A DNA stretch of 64,000 nucleotides from Marivita sp. Lineage in GTDB: Bacteria; Pseudomonadota; Alphaproteobacteria; Rhodobacterales; Rhodobacteraceae. The DNA lies in the NCBI RefSeq assembly GCF_022763305.1, contig NZ_JALEGT010000031.1, positions 1-64,000 on the forward strand, in the 5' to 3' direction. The stretch's first letter is position 1, and each line of letters opens with the position of its first letter. Shown one piece after another: positions 8,797-17,588 of this stretch. The notes beneath the pieces were generated by a model that was not told the origin of the DNA, ran no database searches, and worked only from the letters and a program-made list of their open reading frames with translations. Both the position numbers and the translations under genes were made by a program.

Positions 8797-9645
8797 ATGG
8801 AAATAAGAATCGCCTCACAACTGTCGACCCTCGGGCATCCGCAACGGCTGGCCATCTTTCGCATGCTCATGCGGCGGATGCCCGACCGGGTGCCTGCCGG
8901 GGAAATCGCAGACGCGCTGTACATCAAGCCGTCCACTTTGTCGGCTTACCTGTCGGCCCTTTTGGACGCCGGATTGCTGAGCCAGACGCGTGTCGGGACA
9001 TCGCTTCGTTACACAGTGAACGTACCGAATGTGCAGGGCATGCTGGATTTCCTGCTGCTCGAGTGTTGTCGGGGGCGACCGGATATGTGCAGCCCGCTCG
9101 CGGCCGGTTTTGGACAAGGAATGACGGATATGTCTCTGGAAAAGTTCAATGTTCTTTTCATCTGCACCGGCAATTCCGCGCGGTCGATCTTTGCCGAGAC
9201 GATCCTGCGCGACATGGCCGGGGATCGGTTCGAGGTGTTTTCAGCCGGAACCAAACCCTATTCCGAACTGAACCCGATGGCGGTCGATGTGCTGCGCCAG
9301 AAAGGGCATGACGTGTCCAGCCTGCGCGCCAAGAATGTGCAGGAATTCATGGGCGGTGACGCGCCGAAGTTCGATTTCGTCTTCACCGTCTGCGATCAGG
9401 CCGCGAACGAGGACTGCCCGGCATGGGCGGGCCAGCCGATCAGTGCGCATTGGGGCATGGTCGATCCGGTCAAGGCGACCGGGTCTGACGCCGAACGCAG
9501 CCTGGCGTTTCAGGCGGCCTATGGCGCGCTGCGCAACCGGATCAGCGCCTTTACCGCGCTGCCGATGACCACGCTGGACCGGATTTCTCTGCAGAAAGCG
9601 GTCGATGACATTGGACAGATGACCGAAGAGGACACCTCCGCATGA
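8797..9645 (+). CDS. ArsR-ArsC fusion: arsenic-responsive repressor joined to arsenate reductase
   Basis: A 282-residue two-domain protein. Residues 1-105 form an ArsR/SmtB winged helix ([17 protein letters not shown], then the recognition region [19 protein letters not shown]). They end with a Cys cluster, [10 protein letters not shown], that could bind As(III). Residues 112-275 form a low-molecular-weight phosphatase-type arsenate reductase: [12 protein letters not shown] is the P-loop with nucleophilic Cys, followed by VFTVCDQAA and CPAW. It should sense arsenite and reduce arsenate. The next gene starts inside its stop (ATGA overlap), so the operon is translationally coupled. No ribosome site is visible at the ATG. 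ArsR-ArsC fusions are known in alphaproteobacteria. Confidence 0.9.
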   Translation: MEIRIASQLSTLGHPQRLAIFRMLMRRMPDRVPAGEIADALYIKPSTLSAYLSALLDAGLLSQTRVGTSLRYTVNVPNVQGMLDFLLLECCRGRPDMCSPLAAGFGQGMTDMSLEKFNVLFICTGNSARSIFAETILRDMAGDRFEVFSAGTKPYSELNPMAVDVLRQKGHDVSSLRAKNVQEFMGGDAPKFDFVFTVCDQAANEDCPAWAGQPISAHWGMVDPVKATGSDAERSLAFQAAYGALRNRISAFTALPMTTLDRISLQKAVDDIGQMTEEDTSA

Positions 9646-10640
9646 CCACCTACGCGCTGAACGGGCTTGGCCGCATTGGCAAGCTTGCCCTGAAACCCCT
9701 GTTGGAGCGGGGGGCGAAGATCGCGTGGATCAATGACGCGGTGGGCGATCCGGCGATGCATGCGCATCTGTTCGAGTTCGACACGGTGCATGGACGCTGG
9801 AACGCGGAGTTCGCGCATGACGCGGACAGCATCACCATCGACGAGGAGCGCCTGCCGTTTGTCGGGACAAAAGACCTGTCCGCGCTGCCGATGGAGGGTG
9901 TCGATGTGGTGATCGACTGCACCGGCGTTTTCAAATCAGAGGCGAAGATCGCACCTTACTTTCAAATGGGGGCGAAGAAAGTCGTGGTTTCCGCCCCGGT
10001 CAAGGACGGGCCGACGGCAAACATCGTCTATGGTGTGAACGACGACATCTATGATGCCGAAATGCACCACATCGTGACGGCGGCGAGTTGTACAACCAAC
10101 TGCTTGGCTCCGGTTGTGAAGGTGTTGCATGAGAGCATCGGAATAACCCACGGATCAATCACGACAATCCATGATGTGACGAACACGCAAACCATCGTGG
10201 ATCGCCCCGCCAAAGATCTGCGCCGCGCGCGGTCGGCATTGAATTCGCTGATCCCGACAACCACGGGAAGTGCGACGGCGATCACGCTGATCTATCCCGA
10301 ACTCAAGGGGCGATTGAACGGCCACGCGGTGCGGGTGCCGCTGCTGAACGCGTCGCTGACCGATTGCGTGTTCGAGATGGATCGCGCGACCACGGTCGAG
10401 GAGGTCAACGCGCTGTTCAAGACGGCGGCCGAAGGTCCGCTTATGGGCATTCTGGGCTACGAGGAACGCCCGCTGGTGTCGACCGACTACACCAATGACA
10501 CGCGGTCGAGCATCGTTGATGCGCTCTCCACGATGGTGGTGAATGGCACGCAGGTGAAGGTCTATGCGTGGTATGACAACGAGATGGGCTATGCGCATCG
10601 GTTGGTGGATGTGGCGCTGATGGTGGGCGGTCGGTTGTGA
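9642..10640 (+). CDS. ArsJ-associated glyceraldehyde-3-phosphate dehydrogenase
   Basis: A 332-residue GAPDH family protein. It has the NAD-binding start [14 protein letters not shown], the catalytic [10 protein letters not shown] (Cys about 150) and [11 protein letters not shown] near the C terminus. Its place between an arsenate reductase and arsJ marks it as the dedicated enzyme that uses arsenate in place of phosphate to make 1-arseno-3-phosphoglycerate, the substrate exported by ArsJ. It overlaps arsR-arsC and arsJ by 4 bases each. A housekeeping GAPDH is unlikely from this context. Confidence 0.9.
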   Translation: MTTYALNGLGRIGKLALKPLLERGAKIAWINDAVGDPAMHAHLFEFDTVHGRWNAEFAHDADSITIDEERLPFVGTKDLSALPMEGVDVVIDCTGVFKSEAKIAPYFQMGAKKVVVSAPVKDGPTANIVYGVNDDIYDAEMHHIVTAASCTTNCLAPVVKVLHESIGITHGSITTIHDVTNTQTIVDRPAKDLRRARSALNSLIPTTTGSATAITLIYPELKGRLNGHAVRVPLLNASLTDCVFEMDRATTVEEVNALFKTAAEGPLMGILGYEERPLVSTDYTNDTRSSIVDALSTMVVNGTQVKVYAWYDNEMGYAHRLVDVALMVGGRL

Positions 10641-11899
10641 GCAAACCTGAGGGTCTTTCCGCCTATATCGCCGTGACGGCGGCCTATTGGGCCTTCATGC
10701 TGACCGATGGCGCGTTGCGGATGCTGGTGCTGCTGCACTTTCACACGCTCGGGTTTTCGCCGATCCAACTGGCGTATCTGTTCGTGCTCTACGAGATCGC
10801 AGGCATGGTCACGAACCTGAGCGCCGGGTGGATCGCGGCACGGTTCGGTTTGACCTCGACGCTTTACGCCGGGCTGGGGGTGCAGGTGATGGCGCTGGTG
10901 GCCTTGGCCCAACTGGATCCAACATGGAGCATCGCGGCCTCGGTCGCCTTTGTCATGTGCGTGCAGGGTGCGTCGGGGGTGGCCAAAGACCTGGCCAAGA
11001 TGTCCTCGAAATCGGCGGTGAAGTTGCTGGCCCCCAAAGAAGACGGCGGGCTGTTCCGTTGGGTGGCGGTGCTGACCGGATCGAAGAACGCGGTGAAAGG
11101 GGTCGGGTTCCTGCTGGGCGCGGCTTTGCTGGCGACGCTCGGCTTTGTCGCGGCGGTCTATGCGATGGCGGCGGTGTTGGCGGTGATCCTGCTGGCGATC
11201 GTCGTCTTCATGCCGTCGGGCCTGCCGAAAGGCCGCAAGGGGGCCAAGTTTTCCGAAGTGTTTTCAAAATCCGCCAATGTGAACTGGCTCTCGGCGGCGC
11301 GGGTGTTCCTGTTCGGGGCGCGGGACGTGTGGTTCGTGGTGGGCATCCCGATCTATTTCTACGCGGTGCTGTCGGACGGGACCGAGGCGGGCAACCGGGC
11401 GACGTTCTTTCTGATCGGCACGTTCATGGCGGTGTGGATTATCCTTTACGGGATCGTTCAGGCCAACACGCCGAAACTGCTGCGTGCGGCAGAGCGGGGC
11501 GAGGCGGCGCTGATCGCGGATGCGCGGACATGGGCGCTGTTGCTGCTGACGGTGCCGGTGGTCTTGACCGTGGCGGCGATGTTGTCGCCCGAGCCGCAGA
11601 TGTGGCTGACGGTGGCGCTGATGGTCGGGCTTTTGGCCTTCGGAGCGCTGTTTGCGATCAACTCGGCGCTGCATTCCTACCTGATCCTGGCCTTTACCCA
11701 AAGCGAACGGGTCACGATGGATGTGGGTTTCTACTACATGGCCAATGCGGGTGGGCGGCTTTTGGGGACAGTGCTGTCCGGGCTGAGCTATCAGGTGGGC
11801 GGTTTGGCGCTGATGCTGGGCACGGCGTCTGCGATGGTTGCGCTATCGGCACTGGCGTCGGGGCGGTTGCGCAGCGACGGGGCGGCGCAGACGGTGTGA
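10637..11899 (+). CDS. arsJ: ArsJ organoarsenical efflux permease (MFS)
   Basis: A 420-residue major-facilitator protein with about 12 hydrophobic helices, starting at an ATG/GTG-type overlap with the GAPDH stop (a GTG at 10637 inside GGTTGTGA). It exports 1-arseno-3-phosphoglycerate, which then breaks down to arsenate outside the cell. The stretch [19 protein letters not shown] after helix 4 is typical of ArsJ. The pairing with a GAPDH gene is diagnostic for the pathway. Confidence 0.9.
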   Translation: MSKPEGLSAYIAVTAAYWAFMLTDGALRMLVLLHFHTLGFSPIQLAYLFVLYEIAGMVTNLSAGWIAARFGLTSTLYAGLGVQVMALVALAQLDPTWSIAASVAFVMCVQGASGVAKDLAKMSSKSAVKLLAPKEDGGLFRWVAVLTGSKNAVKGVGFLLGAALLATLGFVAAVYAMAAVLAVILLAIVVFMPSGLPKGRKGAKFSEVFSKSANVNWLSAARVFLFGARDVWFVVGIPIYFYAVLSDGTEAGNRATFFLIGTFMAVWIILYGIVQANTPKLLRAAERGEAALIADARTWALLLLTVPVVLTVAAMLSPEPQMWLTVALMVGLLAFGALFAINSALHSYLILAFTQSERVTMDVGFYYMANAGGRLLGTVLSGLSYQVGGLALMLGTASAMVALSALASGRLRSDGAAQTV

Positions 11900-11968
11900 G
11901 GCGCGACCCTCGACACCGGGGGCAAAGACAGGCACATCTTTGGGCAGACCTGACGAGGAGGAGCGCCC

Positions 11969-13111
11969 ATGACCCCGTTTGCCTTTGCCACTGCTGGAAT
12001 GATCCGGTTCGGACGGGGAGAGGCGGTGCGGGCCGTTCCCGCTTTGGCCGCCTTGGGGAGGCGCGTGCTGCTGGTCACAGGGGCAACACCGGCCCGGGCG
12101 GATTGGCTCAAGGACGCGCTTGACGCGGATGGCGTTGCAGTGACGGTGTATTCCGTCGGCAAGGAGCCAGATGTTGCATTGATCGAGGCCGGTGTCGCGA
12201 TGGCGCAGGCGGCGCAGGTCGATGCGGTGATTTCGGTGGGCGGTGGCGCGGTGGTCGATGCGGGCAAGGCGATTGCGGCGCTGACGCCGGCCACGCGACC
12301 GATGCTCGACCATCTCGAAGTGGTCGGCAAGGGCTTGCCGCTCGAGGCCATGCCCTTGCCCTTTGCGGCTTTGCCGACAACCGCCGGCACCGGGGCCGAG
12401 GTGACGAAGAATGCTGTGATTGCGGTGCCCGATGCGCAGCGCAAGGTGAGTTTGCGCGACCCGCGCATGTTGCCGGTGCTGGCTGTTGTCGATCCGGCGC
12501 TGACGGATCATTGCCCGCGCGGCGTGACCCTTGCCTCGGGGCTGGATGCGGTCACGCAGGTGATCGAGCCCTATCTGTCGTCAAAAGCCAATCCGCTGAC
12601 CGATGCGATCTGTCGTGATGCGATCCCCAAGGGATTGGTGGCGATCCGGCAGATCATGGCGGCTGAAGACCCTGCAGCACGGGATGCGTTGGCCTGGGTC
12701 AGCCTTTGCGGGGGGCTGGCGCTGGCCAATTCCGGTCTGGGCGTGGTGCATGGGTTGGCCGGTCCTTTGGGTGGGCTGTCCAACGCGGCGCATGGGGCGA
12801 TCTGTGGCGCGCTCTTGCCGCACGGGATGCGGACCAATGCGGCGGCCGGGGAGGACCCGGTCCTGCAATCGCGGATTGCCGAGGTGCAGGGGTGGATTGC
12901 GCAGGCCTTCGGGGGGGCTCCGGATGCAGCATTCGACGTCTTGCACGACTGGTCACGGTCGGCGGGTTTGCCGGGACTGGATGCGCTGGGCATCAGCGAT
13001 GCAGCGCGGGCGCAGGCGGCGCGCGATGCGGTGAGCTCGTCCTCGATGAAGGCGAATCCCGTGGCCCTGAACGAGGTGCAGCTGTCCGAACTGATGGAGC
13101 GGGCACGATGA
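11969..13111 (+). CDS. Iron-containing (group III) alcohol dehydrogenase
   Basis: A 380-residue Fe-ADH family protein. The NAD motif SVGGGAVVDAGKAIA lies at about residues 88-102. TTAGTGAEVT follows at about 136. The metal site reads GLDAVTQVIEPYL, then HGLAGPLGG, then AAHGAICGALLPHG. Asp and two His ligands are kept, but the usual first His (GLDALTHA in typical members) is Gln. Such Gln-containing members exist and may use another metal or substrate. It lies 69 bases after arsJ with GAGGAG upstream, so it may be cotranscribed. It overlaps the aminotransferase by 4 bases. The substrate is not determined. Confidence 0.85.
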   Translation: MTPFAFATAGMIRFGRGEAVRAVPALAALGRRVLLVTGATPARADWLKDALDADGVAVTVYSVGKEPDVALIEAGVAMAQAAQVDAVISVGGGAVVDAGKAIAALTPATRPMLDHLEVVGKGLPLEAMPLPFAALPTTAGTGAEVTKNAVIAVPDAQRKVSLRDPRMLPVLAVVDPALTDHCPRGVTLASGLDAVTQVIEPYLSSKANPLTDAICRDAIPKGLVAIRQIMAAEDPAARDALAWVSLCGGLALANSGLGVVHGLAGPLGGLSNAAHGAICGALLPHGMRTNAAAGEDPVLQSRIAEVQGWIAQAFGGAPDAAFDVLHDWSRSAGLPGLDALGISDAARAQAARDAVSSSSMKANPVALNEVQLSELMERAR

Positions 13112-14049
13112 CCGATCACACCACCACCCATGACGCGGAAGAGGACGCGCGCAACCGCGACATCCTTATCTACATCAACGGAGAGCTTTACCCGCGCGAG
13201 GAGGCGAAGGTGTCGGTCTATGATTCCGGCTTCCTGCTGGGCGACGGCATGTGGGAGGGCATGCGCCTTTATGACGGCCATTGGGCGTTCTTCGATGAAC
13301 ACATGGACCGGTTTTTCGACAGTTGCTATGCGGTTGGCCTTGATGTCGGCATGGACCGCGCGGGGATTGCCGAGGCGTTGCGAATGACTGCTGACGCGAA
13401 TGGCATGACGACGGATGTGCACTGCCGGCTGATGCTGACCCGGGGCACGAAGGTGAAGCCCTTTCAGCATCCGAGCCTGTCGCGGTCTGGGCCAACGCTG
13501 GTGATCATCATGGAGCATTCCAAGCCCGCACAGTCCCTGCAGGCGCAGGGCATCCGGTTGGCGTCGGTCCCGCAGGTGCGGGGGCTGCCGCACAGCCAGG
13601 ACGCCAAGTTCAACAGCCATTCGAAACTGAACTGCGTGATCGCCTGCCTTCAGGCCGAGGCGGCCGGGGCGGACGAGGCGTTGATGCTGGACCCGCATGG
13701 CTTCGTGAACACGACCAATGCCTGCAACTTCTTCATCATTCGCAAAGGCGAGGTTTGGACCTCGACCGGGGATTACTGCATGAACGGGGTGACGCGTCAG
13801 AAGGTGATCGACCTCTGCCGGGAAAACGGGATCCCGGTCTACGAAAAGAACTATTCGCTGTACGAGGCCTATTCCGCCGATGAGGCGTTCCTCACCGGGA
13901 CGTTCGGCGCACAGACGCCTGTCGCGTCGATTGACGGCAAGCTGATCGGGTCCGGAGACCGGCCGCTTACCCACGGACTCCGGACGCTCTACCGGGACGC
14001 GATTGCCAAGGACATTGCCGCGCAGGCGGCGCGTCAGACAAGCGCGTAA
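13108..14049 (+). CDS. Class IV PLP aminotransferase (branched-chain / D-amino acid / ADC-lyase type)
   Basis: A 313-residue fold-type IV PLP enzyme. The motif sequence is IYINGELYPREEAKVSVYD, then GMWEGMRLYDG, then HSKLNCVIACLQAEAAGADE, where the Lys is the PLP Schiff-base residue, then TNACNFFIIRKGEVWTS. The frame is open far upstream, but ATG 13108 overlaps the previous stop (ATGA) and begins the conserved region after a short acidic leader. Coupling to the Fe-ADH suggests a shared pathway, for example turning an alcohol or aldehyde and an amine into related metabolites. The substrate is not evident. Confidence 0.85.
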   Translation: MTDHTTTHDAEEDARNRDILIYINGELYPREEAKVSVYDSGFLLGDGMWEGMRLYDGHWAFFDEHMDRFFDSCYAVGLDVGMDRAGIAEALRMTADANGMTTDVHCRLMLTRGTKVKPFQHPSLSRSGPTLVIIMEHSKPAQSLQAQGIRLASVPQVRGLPHSQDAKFNSHSKLNCVIACLQAEAAGADEALMLDPHGFVNTTNACNFFIIRKGEVWTSTGDYCMNGVTRQKVIDLCRENGIPVYEKNYSLYEAYSADEAFLTGTFGAQTPVASIDGKLIGSGDRPLTHGLRTLYRDAIAKDIAAQAARQTSA

Positions 14050-14498
14050 AGCTCGACCTGAACGCTGGACTGGTTGCGCGCGCCAATGCCGACAAAGAGC
14101 GTGCGGTTGACCCAGGCATAGCGGTCGTCGCCGGTTTCCAGCCGCGCATGGGTGCGCATGTAATACGAAGTCGGGTCCACCGGCTCACCACGGGCGACAG
14201 CCTCGAGCACCTCTTTCGGGCCATGACGATAGCCATAATTGACGATCTCGATGGTCGCACCGTCGTCGGTTTCCATGGCGTAGCGCGTGTCGAGCTCTGC
14301 CAGACCGTCGGAGAAGATGGTCTGCCAATCCGCGCCCACATTCAGAATCCGCCCATTGAGGCGCGGGCCCGTGACCGTGCCGCCCACAATCGGGATGATC
14401 CGCCGTGCCCCGGCGCGGCCTGTGCCCATCTCGCGGATGGGATCGAGCGCGACATGAAGCGTGCAGACATGGTCAAGCTTTGGCTGGGGCAGCTGCAT
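14034..14498 (-). CDS. DUF3237 (UPF0311) family protein
   Basis: A 154-residue single-domain beta-barrel family protein. The typical features are DHVCTLHVALD near the start, GGTVTGPRLNGRIL around 40-53, GADWQ and MRTHARLETGDDRYAWVNRTLFVG. No catalytic function is established for the family. It overlaps the convergent aminotransferase by 16 bases and is divergent from the MarR gene. Proximity to aromatic-catabolism genes is common for DUF3237 but is only suggestive. Confidence 0.8.
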   Translation of the reverse strand: MQLPQPKLDHVCTLHVALDPIREMGTGRAGARRIIPIVGGTVTGPRLNGRILNVGADWQTIFSDGLAELDTRYAMETDDGATIEIVNYGYRHGPKEVLEAVARGEPVDPTSYYMRTHARLETGDDRYAWVNRTLFVGIGARNQSSVQVELYALV

Positions 14499-14533
14499 GT
14501 GGGTCCTTTGCGGTACAGACTGTTTACTAGATT

Positions 14534-14554
14534 AACAATATGGGATAAATTGTT
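14534..14554. promoter_or_regulatory. MarR-type operator candidate
   Basis: AACAAT (14534-14539), a 9-base spacer, then ATTGTT (14549-14554) form a 21-base dyad centred 33 bases before the MarR gene start, within the divergent gap. The size and AT-richness suit a MarR dimer. Autoregulation and control of the DUF3237 gene are inferred. Confidence 0.45.
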
Positions 14555-14576
14555 TTTGAACAACAGGAGATGACGC

Positions 14577-15053
14577 ATGGCATCGCTGCGCAAGACCAAC
14601 CGCCAGACCGAGGGTGACGCGCTTGTCGAGACCCCGGATCTGGAAGAGTTCATCGGGTACAATCTGAAGCGCGCCTACGTGATCGTGCAGACGGATTTCC
14701 GGCGGGCGTTGGGCGAGGACGGCTTTGCGCCGCGCGTGTTTTCGGCGCTGTCTCTGGTCGTGCAATATCCCAACGTGACCCAGAGCGGCTTGGCACGGAT
14801 GCTGGGGATCGAACGCTCGGGGCTGGTGGCCATCGTCGACGAACTGGAAGGGCGCGGGCTTCTCAAGCGGACCCATGTGCCGGGCGATCGGCGGGTGCAG
14901 GCGCTGGTGCCGACGGACAAGGGGCGCAAAGCGTATCTCGAGGCGCGGGCTGCGGTGCGGGCGCATGAGGACAGGCTTCTGTCGAACCTGTCGGATGCGG
15001 AAAAGGCAACGCTTCTGGCTTTGCTCGGCAAGATCAGGTCGAACGAGGAATAA
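14577..15053 (+). CDS. MarR-family regulator
   Basis: A 158-residue winged-helix regulator. It shows the DNA-binding core NVTQSGLARMLGIERSGLVA, then the wing LLKRTHVPGDRRVQALVPT with the conserved D-x-R motif. It has an acidic N-terminal leader of about 25 residues. GGAG lies at 14567-14570. It is 2 bases upstream of the SDR gene, so the two are one operon. MarR regulators next to acyl-CoA-type enzymes often respond to aromatic acids or their CoA esters (CouR/FerR type); that is a possibility here, not a demonstrated match. Confidence 0.85.
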   Translation: MASLRKTNRQTEGDALVETPDLEEFIGYNLKRAYVIVQTDFRRALGEDGFAPRVFSALSLVVQYPNVTQSGLARMLGIERSGLVAIVDELEGRGLLKRTHVPGDRRVQALVPTDKGRKAYLEARAAVRAHEDRLLSNLSDAEKATLLALLGKIRSNEE

Positions 15054-15055
15054 TC

Positions 15056-15823
15056 ATGCAGGATTGGGCTGGATATGGTGCCATCGTCACGGGCGGTGCG
15101 TCGGGTCTTGGCGCGGCGACTGCTGCGCGGCTGGCTGCGGATGGGCTGAAGATCACGATATTTGACCGCAATGCGGATCTTGCGGCCGAACACGCCAAGG
15201 CCATCGGCGGTGCCTTTGCCCCTGTCGATGTCAGCGACCCCGCGTCGGTGGCGAGCGGGATCGACATCGCCTGCGCTGCGCATGGGACGCCTCGGGTCCT
15301 GATCAATTGTGCCGGGATCGGTGGCGCGGCAAAGACGGTGTCGCGCGGTGTGGCCCATGATCCGGGTCTTTTCGAACGCACCATTCGGGTCAATCTGATG
15401 GGCAGCTTCAACTGCGCCAGCCAGATCGCGGCGCGCATGGTGGCTGCCGACCCGGTCGGGGCGGATGGCGCGCGAGGGGTGATCGTGAATACGGCGTCCG
15501 TTGCGGCGTTTGATGGTCAGGTCGGCCAATTGGCCTATGCGGCGTCGAAAGGCGGGATCGTGTCGATGACGCTTCCGATGGCCCGGGACCTTGCCGACAA
15601 GGGCGTGCGCGTTTGCGCGGTGGCGCCCGGATTGTTCCTGACGCCGCTGCTGCACGAATTGCCCGAAGAGGTGCAGGTGTCTTTGGGTGAGCAGGTGCCG
15701 TTCCCGTCGCGTCTTGGCGATCCGGCAGAATTCGGGGCACTGGTGTCGCACATCACGCAGAACCCGATGCTGAATGGCGAGGTGATCCGTCTGGACGGCG
15801 CGATCCGGATGGCGCCCCGCTAG
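15056..15823 (+). CDS. Short-chain dehydrogenase, 3-hydroxyacyl-CoA dehydrogenase type 2-like
   Basis: A 255-residue SDR. It has the cofactor motif TGGASGLG (about 13-20), a CAGIGG turn replacing NNAG, NTASVAAFDGQ with catalytic Ser, YAASKGG (Tyr/Lys) and a conserved VAPGLFLTPLL segment. The long loop RMVAADPVGADGARGVIVNT is typical of the HSD10/FadB2-like branch that oxidises 3-hydroxyacyl-CoA. Cotranscription with MarR suggests a substrate-induced beta-oxidation step. It ends 2 bases from the convergent sulfatase stop. Confidence 0.85.
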   Translation: MQDWAGYGAIVTGGASGLGAATAARLAADGLKITIFDRNADLAAEHAKAIGGAFAPVDVSDPASVASGIDIACAAHGTPRVLINCAGIGGAAKTVSRGVAHDPGLFERTIRVNLMGSFNCASQIAARMVAADPVGADGARGVIVNTASVAAFDGQVGQLAYAASKGGIVSMTLPMARDLADKGVRVCAVAPGLFLTPLLHELPEEVQVSLGEQVPFPSRLGDPAEFGALVSHITQNPMLNGEVIRLDGAIRMAPR

Positions 15824-15825
15824 GA

Positions 15826-17484
15826 TCAGGCTTCATCAGTCGGGTGGCCGACGGGTTTCAGGCTGTCGAAAGGCTTGCCGGTGGTGGCCTCGTATTCCGC
15901 CTCGTCCCAGAACCCGATCAGGATGCCGACTTCGGCTGCGATCTTCTGGCCTTCCAGCACCTGCGGTGTGGCGGTTATTCGGGTGTGATGCCGCGTCGCC
16001 CAGTCCAGAAGGGCTGCCTCCATCCGGGCGCGGACCTGCTGATGCTCGGGGAGGTCTGACGCGCCGAGGTCGGTCAGCTCCTGCGGGTCGGATTGAAGGT
16101 CGAAGAGGATCGGTCGGAACGTCTCGCAGCGGATGTACTTCCAACGCCCGTCAAAGATCATCTTGGTGTGCGCGTGTTCCTGCGGCACGCCAAGCGCCTG
16201 CGCCATTTCGGACCAATGGTAGTCATGTTCGCTGATCGCATAGCGGCGGGAAAAGCCGTCTGTGCCATGCAGGATCGGCGTGAGGTCGCGGCCTTCGAGA
16301 ACGTGGGGTTTCGGCGTGCCGCCGACAGCCGCGAGGAAGGTCGGCGTGAGGTCGATCATCTCGACCAGCGCGTCTGAGACAAGCCCGCGTGTCGCATCGG
16401 CCTCGGGCCGGGGATCGTGGATGATGAGCGGCACCTTGACCGCGACATCGTGGTAGAAATCCTTGTCGCCCATCCAGTGGTCGCCCATGTAATCGCCGTG
16501 ATCCGAGGTGAAGGCGATGATCGTGGTCTTGCTGAGGCCCGTGTCGTCCATCCATTTGAACAGGCGGCCCAGATTGTCGTCGAGCTGCTTGATCAGGCCC
16601 ATATAGGCGGGGATCACGTGTTCGCGCACATGGTCGCGCGAAAAGCTGCGGCAGACGCGGGCGTTCAGGTAGGCCTGCATCAGCGGATGGTCGGTGGTGC
16701 GTTCCGCGTCAGAGCGGATCGGGTCGAGGATGTGGCGCGCGTCATACATGTCGTGATAGGGCGCAGGCACGATGTAGGGCCAGTGCGGTTTGATATAGCT
16801 GAGGTGGCAGACCCACGGGCGGTCGTCATTTTGCGCGGCCTGCATGAAGTCCATCGCGCGGTTGGTCATGTAGGCGGTCTCGGAGTGTTCCTCGGGGACG
16901 TTGGCCGCAAGGCGCGAGTTTTTCAGGAGCCAGGCCGAAAGCAGTTCGCCATCGGGATCGACACCGGAATTGGCGAAGTCCTCCCAAGGGTTGTCCGATG
17001 AATAGCCGTGCGCGACGAGGTAATCGTCATAGGCTGACCAGGTCTGCCGCGCGCTGTCGGGGTGCAGTCCATCGTCGCGTTCGAAGATGTCGAACCCGCA
17101 TTCCGCGCGGCGTACGCCGATTTCGCTGTTGGGGTCGATGCCCAGCCACGCCATGCCTTCGGCGTCGGCCTTCATATGCGTCTTGCCGACGAGAACCGCG
17201 CGCGACCCCACTTCGCGCAGGTGATCGCCCAAAGTGGGTTCGCCCACGCGCAGGGGCATTCCGTTCCACGTCGATCCATGGCTGCGCACGTAGCGCCCGG
17301 TATAGGCCGACATGCGCGACGGGCCGCAGACCGGCGATTGCACGTAGGCGTTGGTGAACCGCACCCCGCGCTGGGCGAGGGCGTCGATATGGGGGGTGTG
17401 CAGATGCGGGTGGCCGTAGCAGCTCAGGTAATCGAAGCGCAGTTGGTCAGCCATGATCCAGAGGACGTTGGGACGGTCTGACAT
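15826..17484 (-). CDS. Sulfatase / phosphonate monoester hydrolase family enzyme
   Basis: A 552-residue alkaline-phosphatase-superfamily hydrolase. Metal ligands start at NVLWIMADQLR. Cys53 in CGPSR matches the CxPxR signature, in which Cys is converted to formylglycine. Later motifs are LSYIKPHWPYIVPAPYHDMY, FTSDHGDYMGDH and a Lys-containing MGDKDFYH. The layout HPLMQAYLN followed by AYMGLIKQLDDNLGRLF is closest to phosphonate monoester hydrolase/arylsulfatase (PMH type). No signal peptide is seen, so it acts in the cytosol. The formylglycine-generating enzyme is not in the window. It lies downstream of the TRAP operon, behind a likely terminator. Confidence 0.85.
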   Translation of the reverse strand: MSDRPNVLWIMADQLRFDYLSCYGHPHLHTPHIDALAQRGVRFTNAYVQSPVCGPSRMSAYTGRYVRSHGSTWNGMPLRVGEPTLGDHLREVGSRAVLVGKTHMKADAEGMAWLGIDPNSEIGVRRAECGFDIFERDDGLHPDSARQTWSAYDDYLVAHGYSSDNPWEDFANSGVDPDGELLSAWLLKNSRLAANVPEEHSETAYMTNRAMDFMQAAQNDDRPWVCHLSYIKPHWPYIVPAPYHDMYDARHILDPIRSDAERTTDHPLMQAYLNARVCRSFSRDHVREHVIPAYMGLIKQLDDNLGRLFKWMDDTGLSKTTIIAFTSDHGDYMGDHWMGDKDFYHDVAVKVPLIIHDPRPEADATRGLVSDALVEMIDLTPTFLAAVGGTPKPHVLEGRDLTPILHGTDGFSRRYAISEHDYHWSEMAQALGVPQEHAHTKMIFDGRWKYIRCETFRPILFDLQSDPQELTDLGASDLPEHQQVRARMEAALLDWATRHHTRITATPQVLEGQKIAAEVGILIGFWDEAEYEATTGKPFDSLKPVGHPTDEA

Positions 17485-17558
17485 GCCGGGCTCGCTTGCT
17501 TGGGGTTCGGGAACCTAGATGTGCCGCAGGCGGGTGGCACTGTCCAGCATCGGGGGAT

Positions 17559-17585
17559 GTCTTGCGCCGTTGGATGGCGCAAGAC
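17559..17585 (-). terminator. Hairpin downstream of dctM
   Basis: A perfect 10-base stem GTCTTGCGCC / GGCGCAAGAC with a 7-base loop begins 4 bases after the dctM stop. No T-run follows on the minus strand, so it may be Rho-assisted. It probably ends the TRAP transcript and makes the sulfatase a separate unit. Confidence 0.6.
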
Positions 17586-17588
17586 GAC

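Noticed and set aside
9642-10640. Housekeeping glycolytic GAPDH
   Set aside because: It is coupled by 4-base overlaps to an arsenate reductase fusion and arsJ, the known organo-arsenical export arrangement.
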